Assembly (NCBI GenBank): GCA_934590355.1 | Contig: CAKTOX010000003.1 | Span: 30,438 to 94,437, forward strand | DNA: 64,000 bases | Origin: an uncultured Oscillospiraceae bacterium | Lineage (GTDB): Bacteria > Bacillota > Clostridia > Oscillospirales > Oscillospiraceae | Direction of reading: 5' to 3' | In this document: one piece after another, positions 14,717-23,069 of the stretch | Numbering within the stretch: position 1 is the first letter of the stretch | Layout of the letters: each line of letters starts with the position of its first letter | The notes under the pieces: generated by a model | The model's input: the letters and a program-made list of their open reading frames with translations, nothing else | What the model was told of the DNA's origin: nothing | Databases searched by the model: none | Made by a program: the position numbers and the translations under genes

Positions 14717-16108
14717 TTACTTTTTGCTCTTTATGTACTCGTCAATGCTCTTTGCGCCGGTCTTGCCTGCGCCCATTGCGAGGATAACGGTAGCCGCGCC
14801 CGTGACAGCGTCGCCGCCTGCGAAAACGCCCTCGCGAGCGGTCGCACCGCCCTCGTCTGCCTCGATGCCGCCCTTGCGGGTGAAGGTCAGACCCTTGGTG
14901 GTGTTGCGGATAAGCGGGTTGGGGCTGGTGCCGATGGCGATGATGACGGTGTCAACGTCGAGGATCCAGTTCGAGCCCTCAACGGGAACGGGCTTGCGGC
15001 GGCCCTTTTCGTCGGGCTCGCCGAGCTCCTGCTTCTGAAGCTCAATGCCGGTGACATGGCCGTCCTCACCTGCGTGAATGGCAACGGGGTTATTCAGAAG
15101 TCTGAACTCGATGCCCTCGGATTCTGCGTGCTCGACTTCTTCCTTACGGGCGGGCAGCTCGTCCTTGCCGCGGCGGTAGGCGATGTAAACGTGCTCTGCG
15201 CCCAGACGCTTGGAAACGCGGGCCGCGTCCATTGCGACGTTGCCTGCGCCGACGACGCAGACGTTGTGGAAATGCTTGATGGGCGTATCGTAATCATCGC
15301 GGTAAGCCTTCATGAGGTTTACACGGGTGAGCAGCTCGTTTGCGGAGTAAACGCCGAGCAGATTCTCGCCGGGGATGTGCAGGAACTGGGGCAGACCTGC
15401 GCCGGAGCCGATGAACACTGCCTCGAAGCCGTCCTCGAACAGCTCGTCAACGGTCTCGGATTTGCCGATGATGGCGTTGTTTATGATCTTAACGCCCATG
15501 GCCTTGAGGTTGTCGATCTCGGCGGCAACGATCTCCTTGGGCAGACGGAACTGAGGAATACCGTAAACCAGAACGCCGCCGGACTTGTGGAATGCCTCGA
15601 AGATGGTGACGTCGTAGCCAAGCTTGCGAAGGTCGCCTGCGCAGGTAAGGCTAGCAGGGCCGGAGCCGACGATAGCAATACGGTGACCGTTATTTTCGGG
15701 GACCTTGACCTCGTCCTTGACTTCCTTATTCATGTGATAGTCGGCAACAAAGCGCTCAAGACGGCCGATGCCGACGCTCTCGCCCTTGATACCGCGCACG
15801 CACTTGCTCTCGCACTGCTTTTCCTGCGGGCAGACGCGGCCGCAGACTGCGGGCAGGGAGTTGGTGGAGGTGATTATCTCATATGCGGCGTCAAAATCGC
15901 CCTCTGCGACCTTGGCGATGAATTCAGGGATGCGAACCGAAACGGGGCAGCCGCTGCGGCAGGGCATATTGTGGCAGTTGAGGCAGCGCTTAGCCTCGTC
16001 CATTGCCATCTCGGGAGTATATCCGAGTGCGACCTCGTCGAAATTGCCGGCGCGGACTACGGGATCCTGCTCGGGCATCGGGTTTTTGTCCATTCTCATA
16101 TTAGCCAT
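14717..16108 (-). CDS. nfnB: NADPH-dependent glutamate synthase small-chain-like protein; NfnB (large subunit of NADH-dependent ferredoxin:NADP+ oxidoreductase)
   Basis: A 463-residue flavoprotein of the GltD-like family. N-terminal 4Fe-4S cysteines in CLNCHNMPCRSGCP (~42-55) and CGRVCPQEKQCESKC (~90-104); FAD dinucleotide fold IVGSGPASLTCAGDL (~147); NADPH fold VVGAGNVAMDAARVSKRLG (~285) with YRRG; C-terminal GGDAVTGAATVILAMGAGK. The preceding gene is its PyrK/NfnA-like partner and overlaps it by 8 bases, which points to the electron-bifurcating NfnAB complex rather than to glutamate synthase (no gltB here). It interconverts NADPH with NADH plus reduced ferredoxin. Confidence 0.9.
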   Translation of the reverse strand: MANMRMDKNPMPEQDPVVRAGNFDEVALGYTPEMAMDEAKRCLNCHNMPCRSGCPVSVRIPEFIAKVAEGDFDAAYEIITSTNSLPAVCGRVCPQEKQCESKCVRGIKGESVGIGRLERFVADYHMNKEVKDEVKVPENNGHRIAIVGSGPASLTCAGDLRKLGYDVTIFEAFHKSGGVLVYGIPQFRLPKEIVAAEIDNLKAMGVKIINNAIIGKSETVDELFEDGFEAVFIGSGAGLPQFLHIPGENLLGVYSANELLTRVNLMKAYRDDYDTPIKHFHNVCVVGAGNVAMDAARVSKRLGAEHVYIAYRRGKDELPARKEEVEHAESEGIEFRLLNNPVAIHAGEDGHVTGIELQKQELGEPDEKGRRKPVPVEGSNWILDVDTVIIAIGTSPNPLIRNTTKGLTFTRKGGIEADEGGATAREGVFAGGDAVTGAATVILAMGAGKTGAKSIDEYIKSKK

Positions 16109-16967
16109 TACGCTTACCTCCGGTCATTTTGCAGATATGCTTTGCAGCCTCGTCCTGCTCCTCTTTGTAGAAAGCGGCGCGCTTTATAAGAGAATCGAAA
16201 TCGACCTCATGTGCGTCAAAGTCGGGGCCGTCAACGCAGGCAAACTTCGTCTCGCCGCCGACGATAACGCGGCAGCCGCCGCACATACCTGTGCCGTCGA
16301 CCATGATCGGGTCGAGGGAGATGATGGTCTTGATGCCGTAGGGGCGGGTAACGTCGGCGAGGAACTTCATCATGATGTCGGGGCCGATGGCGATGACGCG
16401 GTCAAACTGGGGCTTGCCCTCGTTGATGTTGGCGTCGATCTCCTGCTGGAGATACTGGGTGGTGAAGCCCTTCTCGCCGTAGGTGCCGTCGTCGGTGCAC
16501 ATGATGAGCTTATCGGAAGCGGCCTTGAGCTCGTCCTTGAGGATGACGATGTCTGCGCTTCTGAAACCGGCGATAAACGTAACGTCTATGCCCTTCTCGT
16601 GCATTTCCTTGGCGATGGGGTAGGCGATTGCGCAGCCGACGCCGCCGCCGACAACACAGACCTTCTTCAGACCGTCCATCTCGGTTGCCTTGCCGAGAGG
16701 ACCCACGAAGTCGGTGATGTAGTCGCCTTCCTCGACGGTGTGCAGCATCTTGGTGGTGCGTCCGGCAGCCTGAACCATAACGGTGACGGTGCCTTTTTCG
16801 CGGTCGTAGCCTGCTACGGAAACAGGAGTGCGCTCTCCCTGCTCATCAAGACGGAAGATGACGAACTGACCTGCCTGCGCGTGTCTTGCGACCAGCGGAG
16901 CCTCGATCTCGAACAGGCAAATGGTTTTTGCATCGTTCAGAAATCTCTTTTGTACGACTTTAAACAT
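16101..16967 (-). CDS. nfnA: Sulfide dehydrogenase/ferredoxin-NADP+ reductase alpha subunit; NfnA
   Basis: A 288-residue protein of the ferredoxin-NADP reductase/PyrK fold: FAD-binding barrel with RTPVSVAGYD (~45), GPLG (~90), nucleotide fold VCVVGGGVGCAIAYPIAKEM (~103), and a C-terminal 2Fe-2S site DGTGMCGGCRV...FACVDGPDFDAHEVDF (~225-255), the last motif being diagnostic of NfnA. It forms the small subunit with NfnB. Start at ATG 16967 with AGAGG upstream; in-frame ATGs up to 17024 lie in the leader. First gene of the nfnAB operon; promoter visible upstream. Confidence 0.92.
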   Translation of the reverse strand: MFKVVQKRFLNDAKTICLFEIEAPLVARHAQAGQFVIFRLDEQGERTPVSVAGYDREKGTVTVMVQAAGRTTKMLHTVEEGDYITDFVGPLGKATEMDGLKKVCVVGGGVGCAIAYPIAKEMHEKGIDVTFIAGFRSADIVILKDELKAASDKLIMCTDDGTYGEKGFTTQYLQQEIDANINEGKPQFDRVIAIGPDIMMKFLADVTRPYGIKTIISLDPIMVDGTGMCGGCRVIVGGETKFACVDGPDFDAHEVDFDSLIKRAAFYKEEQDEAAKHICKMTGGKRNG

Positions 16968-17022
16968 CTCAATACCTCTTATCATTATAAAATTATTGTT
17001 CAAGCCATTAGTTACGATTTTC

Positions 17023-17051
17023 ATTCTAATTCAATTGCTTTTGATTGTCAA
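17023..17051 (-). promoter_or_regulatory. Promoter of nfnAB
   Basis: Minus-strand TTGACA (17046-17051), 17-bp spacer, TAGAAT (17023-17028), about 55 bases before nfnA. Confidence 0.7.
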
Positions 17052-17176
17052 CAGACGAAATTTGAGCAAAACCGGAAAAGTGTTGATATTACAATGCTTT
17101 TCGAGGATTTGTGATTATATTTTAACTAAGAAATGCACAAAAATATGCTCCGTTGCGGCACATGAGAGCCCATGTC

Positions 17177-17205
17177 TTGAACGGTGGCGGCTTTTGCTGT
17201 ATAAT
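17177..17205 (+). promoter_or_regulatory. Promoter of the aldose epimerase gene
   Basis: TTGAAC (17177-17182), 17-bp spacer, TATAAT (17200-17205). The predicted start (~17212) makes the ATG at 17236, not the earlier ATG at 17215, the likely translation start. Confidence 0.72.
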
Positions 17206-17235
17206 TTCGTGGTAATGATAAAGGCGGTGGCTTTA

Positions 17236-18204
17236 ATGTCGGTAACAAAATGCGGCTTCGGCGCATATGAAATGTACGTTATAAAAAACAAAAACGGTGC
17301 CCATGTGAGCGTGCTCACCCTCGGCGCCGCGATTCAGAGCATCGTCGTGCCGGACAGGAACGGAGCCATGCGCGACGTCGTGCTCGGCTACGATACGCCG
17401 CAGGAATATCTTATAAATGACGGCTACTTCGGCGCCTTTGTCGGGCGCTACGCAAACCGCATATCCGGCGCGTCGTTCACTCTCGGCGGGAAAAAATACG
17501 CCGTGAGCGCAAACGAGGGCAGAAACACTCTGCACGGCGGCGTCGGTCTGAGTAAGCGCAGATTTGCCCTTGCCGGCGAGAGCGAAAGCTCCGTGACGCT
17601 GACCGTGAGCGACCCCGACGGCGGAGACGGATTTCCCGGGAATTTAAACATCGAGGTGAAATACGAATTGTCCGACGATAACGAGCTTGTGATCTCATAC
17701 ACAGCCGTGAGCGACGCCGACACACCGCTCAGCCTAACGAACCATAGCTATTTTAATCTCTCCGGTGCAGGCGACATACTCGATCATGAGCTCATGATAA
17801 ATTCGCGCTCGTACCTTCCTGTGGATTCCGAGCTTATCCCGACAGGCGAAATTCGCCTCGTTTCGGGCACTGAATTTGATTTTCTGAGCCCAAGACCTAT
17901 TGCGCAGGGCTTTTATGACCACTGCTTCATCCGATCCGGCACACCGTGCGCGCAGCTTTATTCGAGGGAAAGCGGCATAAAAATGACCGTTTTCACAGAC
18001 CTTCCCGCCGTGCAGCTATACGTCGGCAGCGGTATTTCACCGCGGCTCGGCAAGGGAGGCGCAAGCTACGGCAAAAATTCCGCACTGTGCCTTGAAACGC
18101 AGTTTTACCCCGACAGCCCCAATCACCCCGAGTTTCCGAGCACCATACTCCGTGCGGGCGAGCTGTTCCGCTCAAAAACATCGTATAAATTCGAAACAGA
18201 ATGA
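17236..18204 (+). CDS. galM: Aldose 1-epimerase (galactose mutarotase)
   Basis: A 322-residue beta-sandwich enzyme that interconverts alpha and beta anomers of hexoses in the Leloir pathway. Family features: GRYANRISG near residue 72, NTLHGG near 97 with the substrate-binding His, LTNHSYFNL near 170 with the catalytic His, and CLETQFYPDSPNHPEFPS near the C-terminus with the catalytic Glu. Start chosen from the promoter position and an AAAGGCGG ribosome site. Single gene with own promoter and terminator; no galK or galT nearby. Confidence 0.93.
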   Translation: MSVTKCGFGAYEMYVIKNKNGAHVSVLTLGAAIQSIVVPDRNGAMRDVVLGYDTPQEYLINDGYFGAFVGRYANRISGASFTLGGKKYAVSANEGRNTLHGGVGLSKRRFALAGESESSVTLTVSDPDGGDGFPGNLNIEVKYELSDDNELVISYTAVSDADTPLSLTNHSYFNLSGAGDILDHELMINSRSYLPVDSELIPTGEIRLVSGTEFDFLSPRPIAQGFYDHCFIRSGTPCAQLYSRESGIKMTVFTDLPAVQLYVGSGISPRLGKGGASYGKNSALCLETQFYPDSPNHPEFPSTILRAGELFRSKTSYKFETE

Positions 18205-18230
18205 AAAAAGCACCCTCTGGGTGCTTTTTT
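18204..18230. terminator. Bidirectional terminator between galM and the TlpA gene
   Basis: AAAAAAGCACCC-TCT-GGGTGCTTTTTT, a perfect symmetric hairpin with A and T tracts suitable for both converging genes. Confidence 0.92.
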
Positions 18231-18248
18231 CATGTTCGGTTATTGTTT

Positions 18249-19208
18249 TCAGCTTGCGAGAGCCTGTGCGATAAGATCCTGAAGCATTTTTGCCTGCTCG
18301 GGAGCGGTAATTGCGCCGACAATGGGGGAGCCTACGATATTGCCGTTTTTGTCAACGACGTAGGTGGTGGGGTAGGAGTACAGACCGGAGGTGAATTTGC
18401 CTGCGTCGGAGTTGCCGTCGAACCAAATGTTTTTATAGGTGACGCCCTTCTTGGCGAGGAGGTCCTTTGCCTCGGTTATCGCGGCCTTGTCGCCGTCGAT
18501 GGTAAAGGAGTTGATGCCTATGACTGCGCCGCCCTTTGCGGCAAGGTCCTTATTGAGCGCTTCAAGACTCTCAAGCTCTTCTACGCAGGGCTTGCAGGTG
18601 GTGAACCAGAAGTTAACGACTGTCACGGAGTTGCCGGAGAAGAGCTCACTGCTCTTAACGTCGTTGCCGTCAAGATCCTTGCCGTTGAAGCTCGGGAACT
18701 TGGTCAGCTCGCTGCTGCTGCCGGCGGGCATGCCTGCCTCGCCTGCGCCGACGCTGTCGCCGTTGCCGGGAGTGCTGCCGCAGCCGGGGTATTTCTGCTC
18801 GAGAATGGTGAGCTTGCCTTCGATCTCCTTGATCTGCTCCGCGCCGGCCTTGAGTGTCTTGAGCTCATCCGCGGTGAAGTTATCCTTTGCGCCTTCAATG
18901 GTCTTGAGCAGGAACTCGCCGTAGTTGGTGCCGTCCTCTATCATGGGGCTGTTCTTGTCGCCTGCCATGAATACCTTCTCCCAAAGTGCGGAGTTGCTTG
19001 CGAGAATGTCGTTTTCCTTCTGCATGAGCTGGGAATAGAGCTTTGCAGCTTCGTCTGCGGTTTTGGGCTCGCTTGCGAGAAGCGTCGCAATGTCGCCGCC
19101 GGAAGCATTGTCCTTGTTGTCCTTACCTGTCGAGCACGCCGCGAGAGCGAAAACGAGCACCAGAATCAAAACAATGCTCAGAACTCTTGATAATTTTGTC
19201 ATTTTCAT
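18249..19208 (-). CDS. TlpA/ResA-like thioredoxin-fold lipoprotein
   Basis: A 319-residue exported lipoprotein (lipobox LAAC near residue 25). A helical, charged region (~40-150) precedes a C-terminal TlpA-type thioredoxin domain with active site WFTTCKPC (Cys at ~205 and 208) and the cis-Pro segment SYPTTYVVD. Such proteins pass electrons to oxidised thiols outside the membrane. The ATG at 19208 is six bases after GGAGG; an ATG two codons earlier touches that site. It is the last gene of the operon with a polyferredoxin membrane protein and a short CxxC protein, the likely electron suppliers. Confidence 0.9.
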   Translation of the reverse strand: MKMTKLSRVLSIVLILVLVFALAACSTGKDNKDNASGGDIATLLASEPKTADEAAKLYSQLMQKENDILASNSALWEKVFMAGDKNSPMIEDGTNYGEFLLKTIEGAKDNFTADELKTLKAGAEQIKEIEGKLTILEQKYPGCGSTPGNGDSVGAGEAGMPAGSSSELTKFPSFNGKDLDGNDVKSSELFSGNSVTVVNFWFTTCKPCVEELESLEALNKDLAAKGGAVIGINSFTIDGDKAAITEAKDLLAKKGVTYKNIWFDGNSDAGKFTSGLYSYPTTYVVDKNGNIVGSPIVGAITAPEQAKMLQDLIAQALAS

Positions 19209-19210
19209 GA

Positions 19211-20134
19211 TCATTCCTCCGTTTTCTTATTGTTATTGTTGTTATTATCTTTTCTGCCTGTCAAGCCGAAGCCGTAGCTGAAGCGTAGAGCCTCGGTGGG
19301 GCAGGAGCTTATGCACTTGCCGCAGCGGATACATTCGCTGCTGTTCGGGTTTTTGAGTATCTCCACGTCCATCTTGCAGACTCTTGTGCATTTTCCGCAG
19401 GAGACGCACTTGTGTCCGTCGACCTTTATGCCGAGCAGAGATACCTTGTTCATCAGTCCGTAAAACGCGCCGAGCGGGCATATCCATTTGCAGAACGGAC
19501 GGAAGAACAGGATGCTCAGGACAACTACAACGATGAGAATAATGAGCTTTCTCGTAAACAACGTGCCGAGCGCGGCACGTATGCCCTCGTTAACTGCGGA
19601 CAGGGGAATAGCCCCCTCAAGCACGCCCTGCGGGCATATGTACTTGCAGAAATACGGGTCGCCCATACCTACGTCGTTGACAACGAGCGCGGGCAGCAGA
19701 ACCACCGTCAGCAGCAGTATAACATATTTGAGATATGTGAGCGGCTTGAGCTTTTTCGTAGACAGCTTTTTCGTCGGTATCTTATGCAGCAGCTCCTGAA
19801 GCCAGCCGAACGGGCAGAGAAAACCGCAGATAAATCTTCCGAGCAGCACGCCCAGCAGGATCAAAAAGCCGGTGATATAATATGAAAAACCGAACTTTGA
19901 CGAGCCTACGACCGCCTGAAACGAGCCGATCGGGCACGCACCCGAGGCGGCGGGGCAGGAATAGCAGTTAAGCCCCGGCACACAGACTGCCTTGCCGCCG
20001 CCCTGATATATGCCGCCCTTTAAGAAATTCGGCAGATGTATATTCGTCAGCAGCGTTGCCAGCGCCTGTATCCAACCGCGAAAACGGCTCAAAAGCTGTG
20101 AGACGCTATTTTTCCTTTTATCCAATTCCGACAC
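19211..20134 (-). CDS. NapH-like membrane polyferredoxin (4Fe-4S binding protein)
   Basis: A 307-residue membrane protein with about five helices. Cysteine motifs: CVPGLNCYSCPAASGACPIG (~50), ICGFLCPFG and FCKYICPQG and FCKWICPLG (membrane-edge CxxxCP motifs of the NapH/YccM/RdxA type), and two classical ferredoxin clusters, CVSCGKCTRVCKMDV (~240) and CIRCGKCISSCPTEA (~270). It likely moves electrons from cytoplasmic ferredoxin across the membrane. The Asn-rich tail (DNNNNNNNK) is unusual. It starts at a GTG inside the end of the CxxC gene (TTG at 20125 is an alternative) and ends two bases before the TlpA gene. Confidence 0.9.
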   Translation of the reverse strand: MSELDKRKNSVSQLLSRFRGWIQALATLLTNIHLPNFLKGGIYQGGGKAVCVPGLNCYSCPAASGACPIGSFQAVVGSSKFGFSYYITGFLILLGVLLGRFICGFLCPFGWLQELLHKIPTKKLSTKKLKPLTYLKYVILLLTVVLLPALVVNDVGMGDPYFCKYICPQGVLEGAIPLSAVNEGIRAALGTLFTRKLIILIVVVVLSILFFRPFCKWICPLGAFYGLMNKVSLLGIKVDGHKCVSCGKCTRVCKMDVEILKNPNSSECIRCGKCISSCPTEALRFSYGFGLTGRKDNNNNNNKKTEE

Positions 20135-20264
20135 ACTCCAAGCACAGTCTTATTGCTTTGCTCAGCACGGAGTCCGCCTCGCCGCGCATTATTCCGAAGC
20201 ACAGCATTGCCGCTCCCGCTATTAAAAACAGCACCTGAATAACGGCCTTTTTTGCCTTGAACAA
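20118..20264 (-). CDS. Short CxxC membrane protein, CD1871A family
   Basis: 48 residues: a basic N-terminus, one membrane helix (~8-28), then a C-terminal CLECVGIG with a CxxC pair. This matches the CD1871A family of tiny CxxC proteins of unknown function in Clostridia. The start is a TTG at 20264, eight bases after GGGAG; earlier in-frame GTGs overlap a TATAAT-like box (20288-20293), so they are unlikely. Its last 17 bases overlap the polyferredoxin gene. I infer it relays electrons between that protein and the TlpA-like lipoprotein. Confidence 0.75.
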   Translation of the reverse strand: MFKAKKAVIQVLFLIAGAAMLCFGIMRGEADSVLSKAIRLCLECVGIG

Positions 20265-20409
20265 TTTGACCACTCCCTTCGTCACGCCCTCATTATAGCG
20301 CACCGAGTGTAAAATCCTTGTTAAGAACAGAAATTTAACATAGATTTTATCAGTATATGTTATAATACAATAAAATTACCGTTTAATAAATAGTATGGGG
20401 AGATTTTTT

Positions 20410-21084
20410 ATGCGAATTCTTGTTGTTGAAGACGAAAGAGCACTGTGCGACGCCGTTGTGCGCAGCCTCAAGCGCCTTGCTTACAGCGTTGATTGGTGCA
20501 ATGACGGAAAAAGCGCGATGGAACTACTTGCAGTCGAGAGCTTTGACCTTGTCGTTCTTGATTTAAATCTTCCCGGCGAGGACGGCATGACGGTGCTCAG
20601 ACAGCTCAGGAAAACCGATTTTGACACGAAGGTGCTTATCCTGTCCGCGCGCTGCGACGTTGCCGATAAGGTCGCAGGTTTGGACGCGGGCGCTAACGAC
20701 TACCTGACAAAGCCGTTTCATTTGGACGAGCTTGCAGCGAGAATACGCAGCCTCACGCTCCGCCGCTTTACGCAAAACGACGTCGTCTTGACCTGTGCAG
20801 AGCTGTCGTTTAACACGAAAGAGCGCAAAGCGGAGGTCGGAGGGGAGGCACTGTCGCTGACCCGCAAGGAAACGGGGATACTCGAATACCTCATGCTCAA
20901 TCAGAGTCGCCCCGTAAGTCAGGAGGAGCTTCTCGAGCACGTTTGGGACAGCAGCGTGGATAATTTCAGCAACTCCATTCGCGTGCATATTTCCGCCCTC
21001 AGAAAAAAGCTGCGCACGGCGTTGGGCTATGACCCCATACATAATCGCATAGGCGAGGGCTATGTGATGGAGGCGAAAAAATGA
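20410..21084 (+). CDS. OmpR/PhoB-type response regulator
   Basis: A 224-residue two-domain regulator. Receiver domain: acidic pocket EDE at 7-9, phospho-acceptor Asp51 in VVLDLNLPGEDG, Lys in LTKPF near 103. C-terminal winged helix from ~130 (LTRKETGILEYLMLN, VWDSSVDNFSNSIRVHISALRKKL). Start at the ATG following GGGGAG. Its stop overlaps the next start (ATGA), pairing it with the histidine kinase. It diverges from the thiol-redox operon, which is a likely target. Confidence 0.95.
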   Translation: MRILVVEDERALCDAVVRSLKRLAYSVDWCNDGKSAMELLAVESFDLVVLDLNLPGEDGMTVLRQLRKTDFDTKVLILSARCDVADKVAGLDAGANDYLTKPFHLDELAARIRSLTLRRFTQNDVVLTCAELSFNTKERKAEVGGEALSLTRKETGILEYLMLNQSRPVSQEELLEHVWDSSVDNFSNSIRVHISALRKKLRTALGYDPIHNRIGEGYVMEAKK

Positions 21085-22217
21085 AAAAGCTATCTTTGCA
21101 GTGGCGGATAACCCTGATGACGGTCGTCCTCGTCGGCGTGACCTGCGTGCTGATGAATTGCCTGATAAGCTACTCCGGCAAGCGATATATGGACTCCATC
21201 GGCAGCGGCATATCGGCTTACAGCGAGATCGAAAAAGGCGAGCCGGACTCGTTTGACCCGCAGAGTAAGGATCTGGACCGCGAGCTGACCATAATCGTGA
21301 GCGGTGCGCAGGCGTCGTTCAACACGACAAACTGGTACATAACCGCCGTCGTCACCCTGCTCGGCGGTGCGCTTGCGTATTTCATGAGCGGGCGCGCGCT
21401 GTTGCCCCTGCGCAGCTTTGCCTCGCAGGTGGAAAACGTGCAGCCGGATAACCTTACGGATATGAAGGTCAGCGAGGACGTGCTGCCGGAATTTAAGCGG
21501 TTCAGTAAATCGTTTAACGGCATGATAGACCGCCTTGACGAGGGCTTCTCGGCGCAGCGGCAGTTCACCGGAAACGCCGCGCACGAATTGCGCACGCCCC
21601 TTGCCCTGATGCAGGCGCAGATAGAGCTTTTTAACGTCGAGCACAGCGACGTTGAGCCCGAAACGGCGGAATTTCTGGGGCTTTTGCAGGAGCAGACGGA
21701 GCGAATGTCGCAGATGACAAAAACGCTGCTTGAAATGAGCGAGCTCAACACAGTGCCCTGCAACGACGAAATCGAATTAGAGCCCATGCTCGAGGAGATA
21801 GTGACAGACCTCGCTCCGCTTGCCGATAAAAAGGGTATAAGCCTCGAATACGACGGAAATGCTCAGATCACAGGCAGCGACACGCTTATTTATCGTATGA
21901 TATTCAACCTTACCGAAAACGCGATACGCTACGGCAGGGATGATTCACGGGTGTGCCTGTCCGTGAGCGAGGACGAAAGCAACGTTCTCATCCGTGTAAA
22001 GGATCAGGGCTTCGGGATAGCCGAGCAGTACAGGGACAGTATTTTCCGCCCCTTCTTCCGCGTTGATAAATCCCGCAGCAGAGAGCACGGCGGCGTAGGT
22101 CTTGGGCTTTCGCTCGTTTGGGAGATCGCGGTTCTTCACGGCGGCACGGTGAAAATCGAGGAAAGCAGCGAAAACGGCACGACCATGCTCGTCACTCTCC
22201 CGAAAGAAAAGTCTTGA
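21081..22217 (+). CDS. Sensor histidine kinase
   Basis: A 378-residue membrane kinase: helix 1 at ~10-28, a short extracytoplasmic loop (~29-72, mostly acidic), helix 2 at ~75-95, HAMP-like linker, HisKA box NAAHELRTPLALM (His near 168), and HATPase with NLTENAIRYG, DQGFGIAEQY, FFRVDKSRSREHGGVGLGLSLV. It would phosphorylate the response regulator encoded just upstream. The sensor loop is short, so the signal may be read within or at the membrane. Closest in layout to QseC/PmrB-like or CiaH-like kinases; signal unknown. Confidence 0.94.
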   Translation: MKKLSLQWRITLMTVVLVGVTCVLMNCLISYSGKRYMDSIGSGISAYSEIEKGEPDSFDPQSKDLDRELTIIVSGAQASFNTTNWYITAVVTLLGGALAYFMSGRALLPLRSFASQVENVQPDNLTDMKVSEDVLPEFKRFSKSFNGMIDRLDEGFSAQRQFTGNAAHELRTPLALMQAQIELFNVEHSDVEPETAEFLGLLQEQTERMSQMTKTLLEMSELNTVPCNDEIELEPMLEEIVTDLAPLADKKGISLEYDGNAQITGSDTLIYRMIFNLTENAIRYGRDDSRVCLSVSEDESNVLIRVKDQGFGIAEQYRDSIFRPFFRVDKSRSREHGGVGLGLSLVWEIAVLHGGTVKIEESSENGTTMLVTLPKEKS

Positions 22218-22223
22218 ATATAG

Positions 22224-22255
22224 CAAAAAACGGCAGCCAAAGGGCTGCCGTTTTT
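22224..22255. terminator. Terminator between the kinase gene and the GNAT gene
   Basis: AAAACGGCAGCC-AAA-GGGCTGCCGTTTTT; A and T tracts on both sides make it usable by both converging genes. Confidence 0.9.
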
Positions 22256-22265
22256 CAGTCTGAAG

Positions 22266-23069
22266 TTAGTCTAAGGTTAAATCCCAAACCGTGTCGGGCG
22301 GGTACTCGGCCTTTAAATATGCCGCAACGTATCGCTCGCCGCAGTCTGAGGCTTTGCGCACGACGGCCTTTTCGGCTCCCAGCGTGGTGCACAGCGCCGC
22401 AATAAAATCATTGCCGCAGCCGAGCGCTTCTTTGACTTGCAGGACACCGTCCTCAACGTAGCCGCAGGCGATGCCGCCATTGCAGGCGAAAAAGCCGCCG
22501 CCGTACTCGTCAAAAATAGTCTCCTGAAAGCTCAGATAGCCGTAGTAAAAGCCGATGTGCGGCTTTCCGCGGAGCATATCCTCACGCAAAAAGGCATATT
22601 CGTCGGCGTGTAAGCGCGTGATGCTGCCGTCGTTTTCTCCTGCGGGGACGGTTTCATAGCTGCAAAAGCTTGCGTTTTCAAAGCCGCAGCGGGTTTTGTA
22701 CCAATCATACAGTGACTCCTCGGCGGGCAGTGTACAGCACACGTCAGTGCCGCACTCCCATGCGTGTCTCATGCACGCGCGTGTAAGCTCTGCGCCTGTT
22801 CCGCTGCCGCGCGCCGCGTTATCCACAGCCACGGCGTAGATATATGCCGCCTTTTTCGTCGAGCCGTCAGGCAGGTGCAAAAATACGTCTAAAACGTATG
22901 CACCGCCGAAAACCTCGCCGTCCCGCACCGCGGCAAAGCCCGTGCCCATTGACGGCAGCAGCTCGAAAAAGCTGTCCGTAACGCGCTCGCCGTCACCGAA
23001 AACCTCGCGCCAAAGCGCCTTTAGCGCGCAGATTTCGTCCTGTCTGTATTCGTGAATGTCATATATCAT
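22266..23069 (-). CDS. GNAT-family N-acetyltransferase
   Basis: A 267-residue protein whose N-terminal half is a GNAT fold: YAVAVDNAARGSGTGAELTRACM (~80-102) holds the acetyl-CoA-binding Q/RxxGxG/A loop (here RGSGTG). The C-terminal half is less conserved and may be a second, degenerate GNAT domain. It starts inside the uracil-DNA glycosylase stop (4-base overlap), so it belongs to the CCA transferase-glycosylase operon. Substrate unknown. Confidence 0.85.
   Translation of the reverse strand: MIYDIHEYRQDEICALKALWREVFGDGERVTDSFFELLPSMGTGFAAVRDGEVFGGAYVLDVFLHLPDGSTKKAAYIYAVAVDNAARGSGTGAELTRACMRHAWECGTDVCCTLPAEESLYDWYKTRCGFENASFCSYETVPAGENDGSITRLHADEYAFLREDMLRGKPHIGFYYGYLSFQETIFDEYGGGFFACNGGIACGYVEDGVLQVKEALGCGNDFIAALCTTLGAEKAVVRKASDCGERYVAAYLKAEYPPDTVWDLTLD

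Noticed and set aside
14717..16108. Glutamate synthase small subunit (gltD)
   Set aside because: The protein is of the same family, but its partner is an NfnA with the 2Fe-2S signature and no large glutamate synthase chain is nearby.
15768..17114. Plus-strand open frame of 448 codons
   Set aside because: Antisense to nfnAB and running into intergenic DNA; no motif, no ribosome site.
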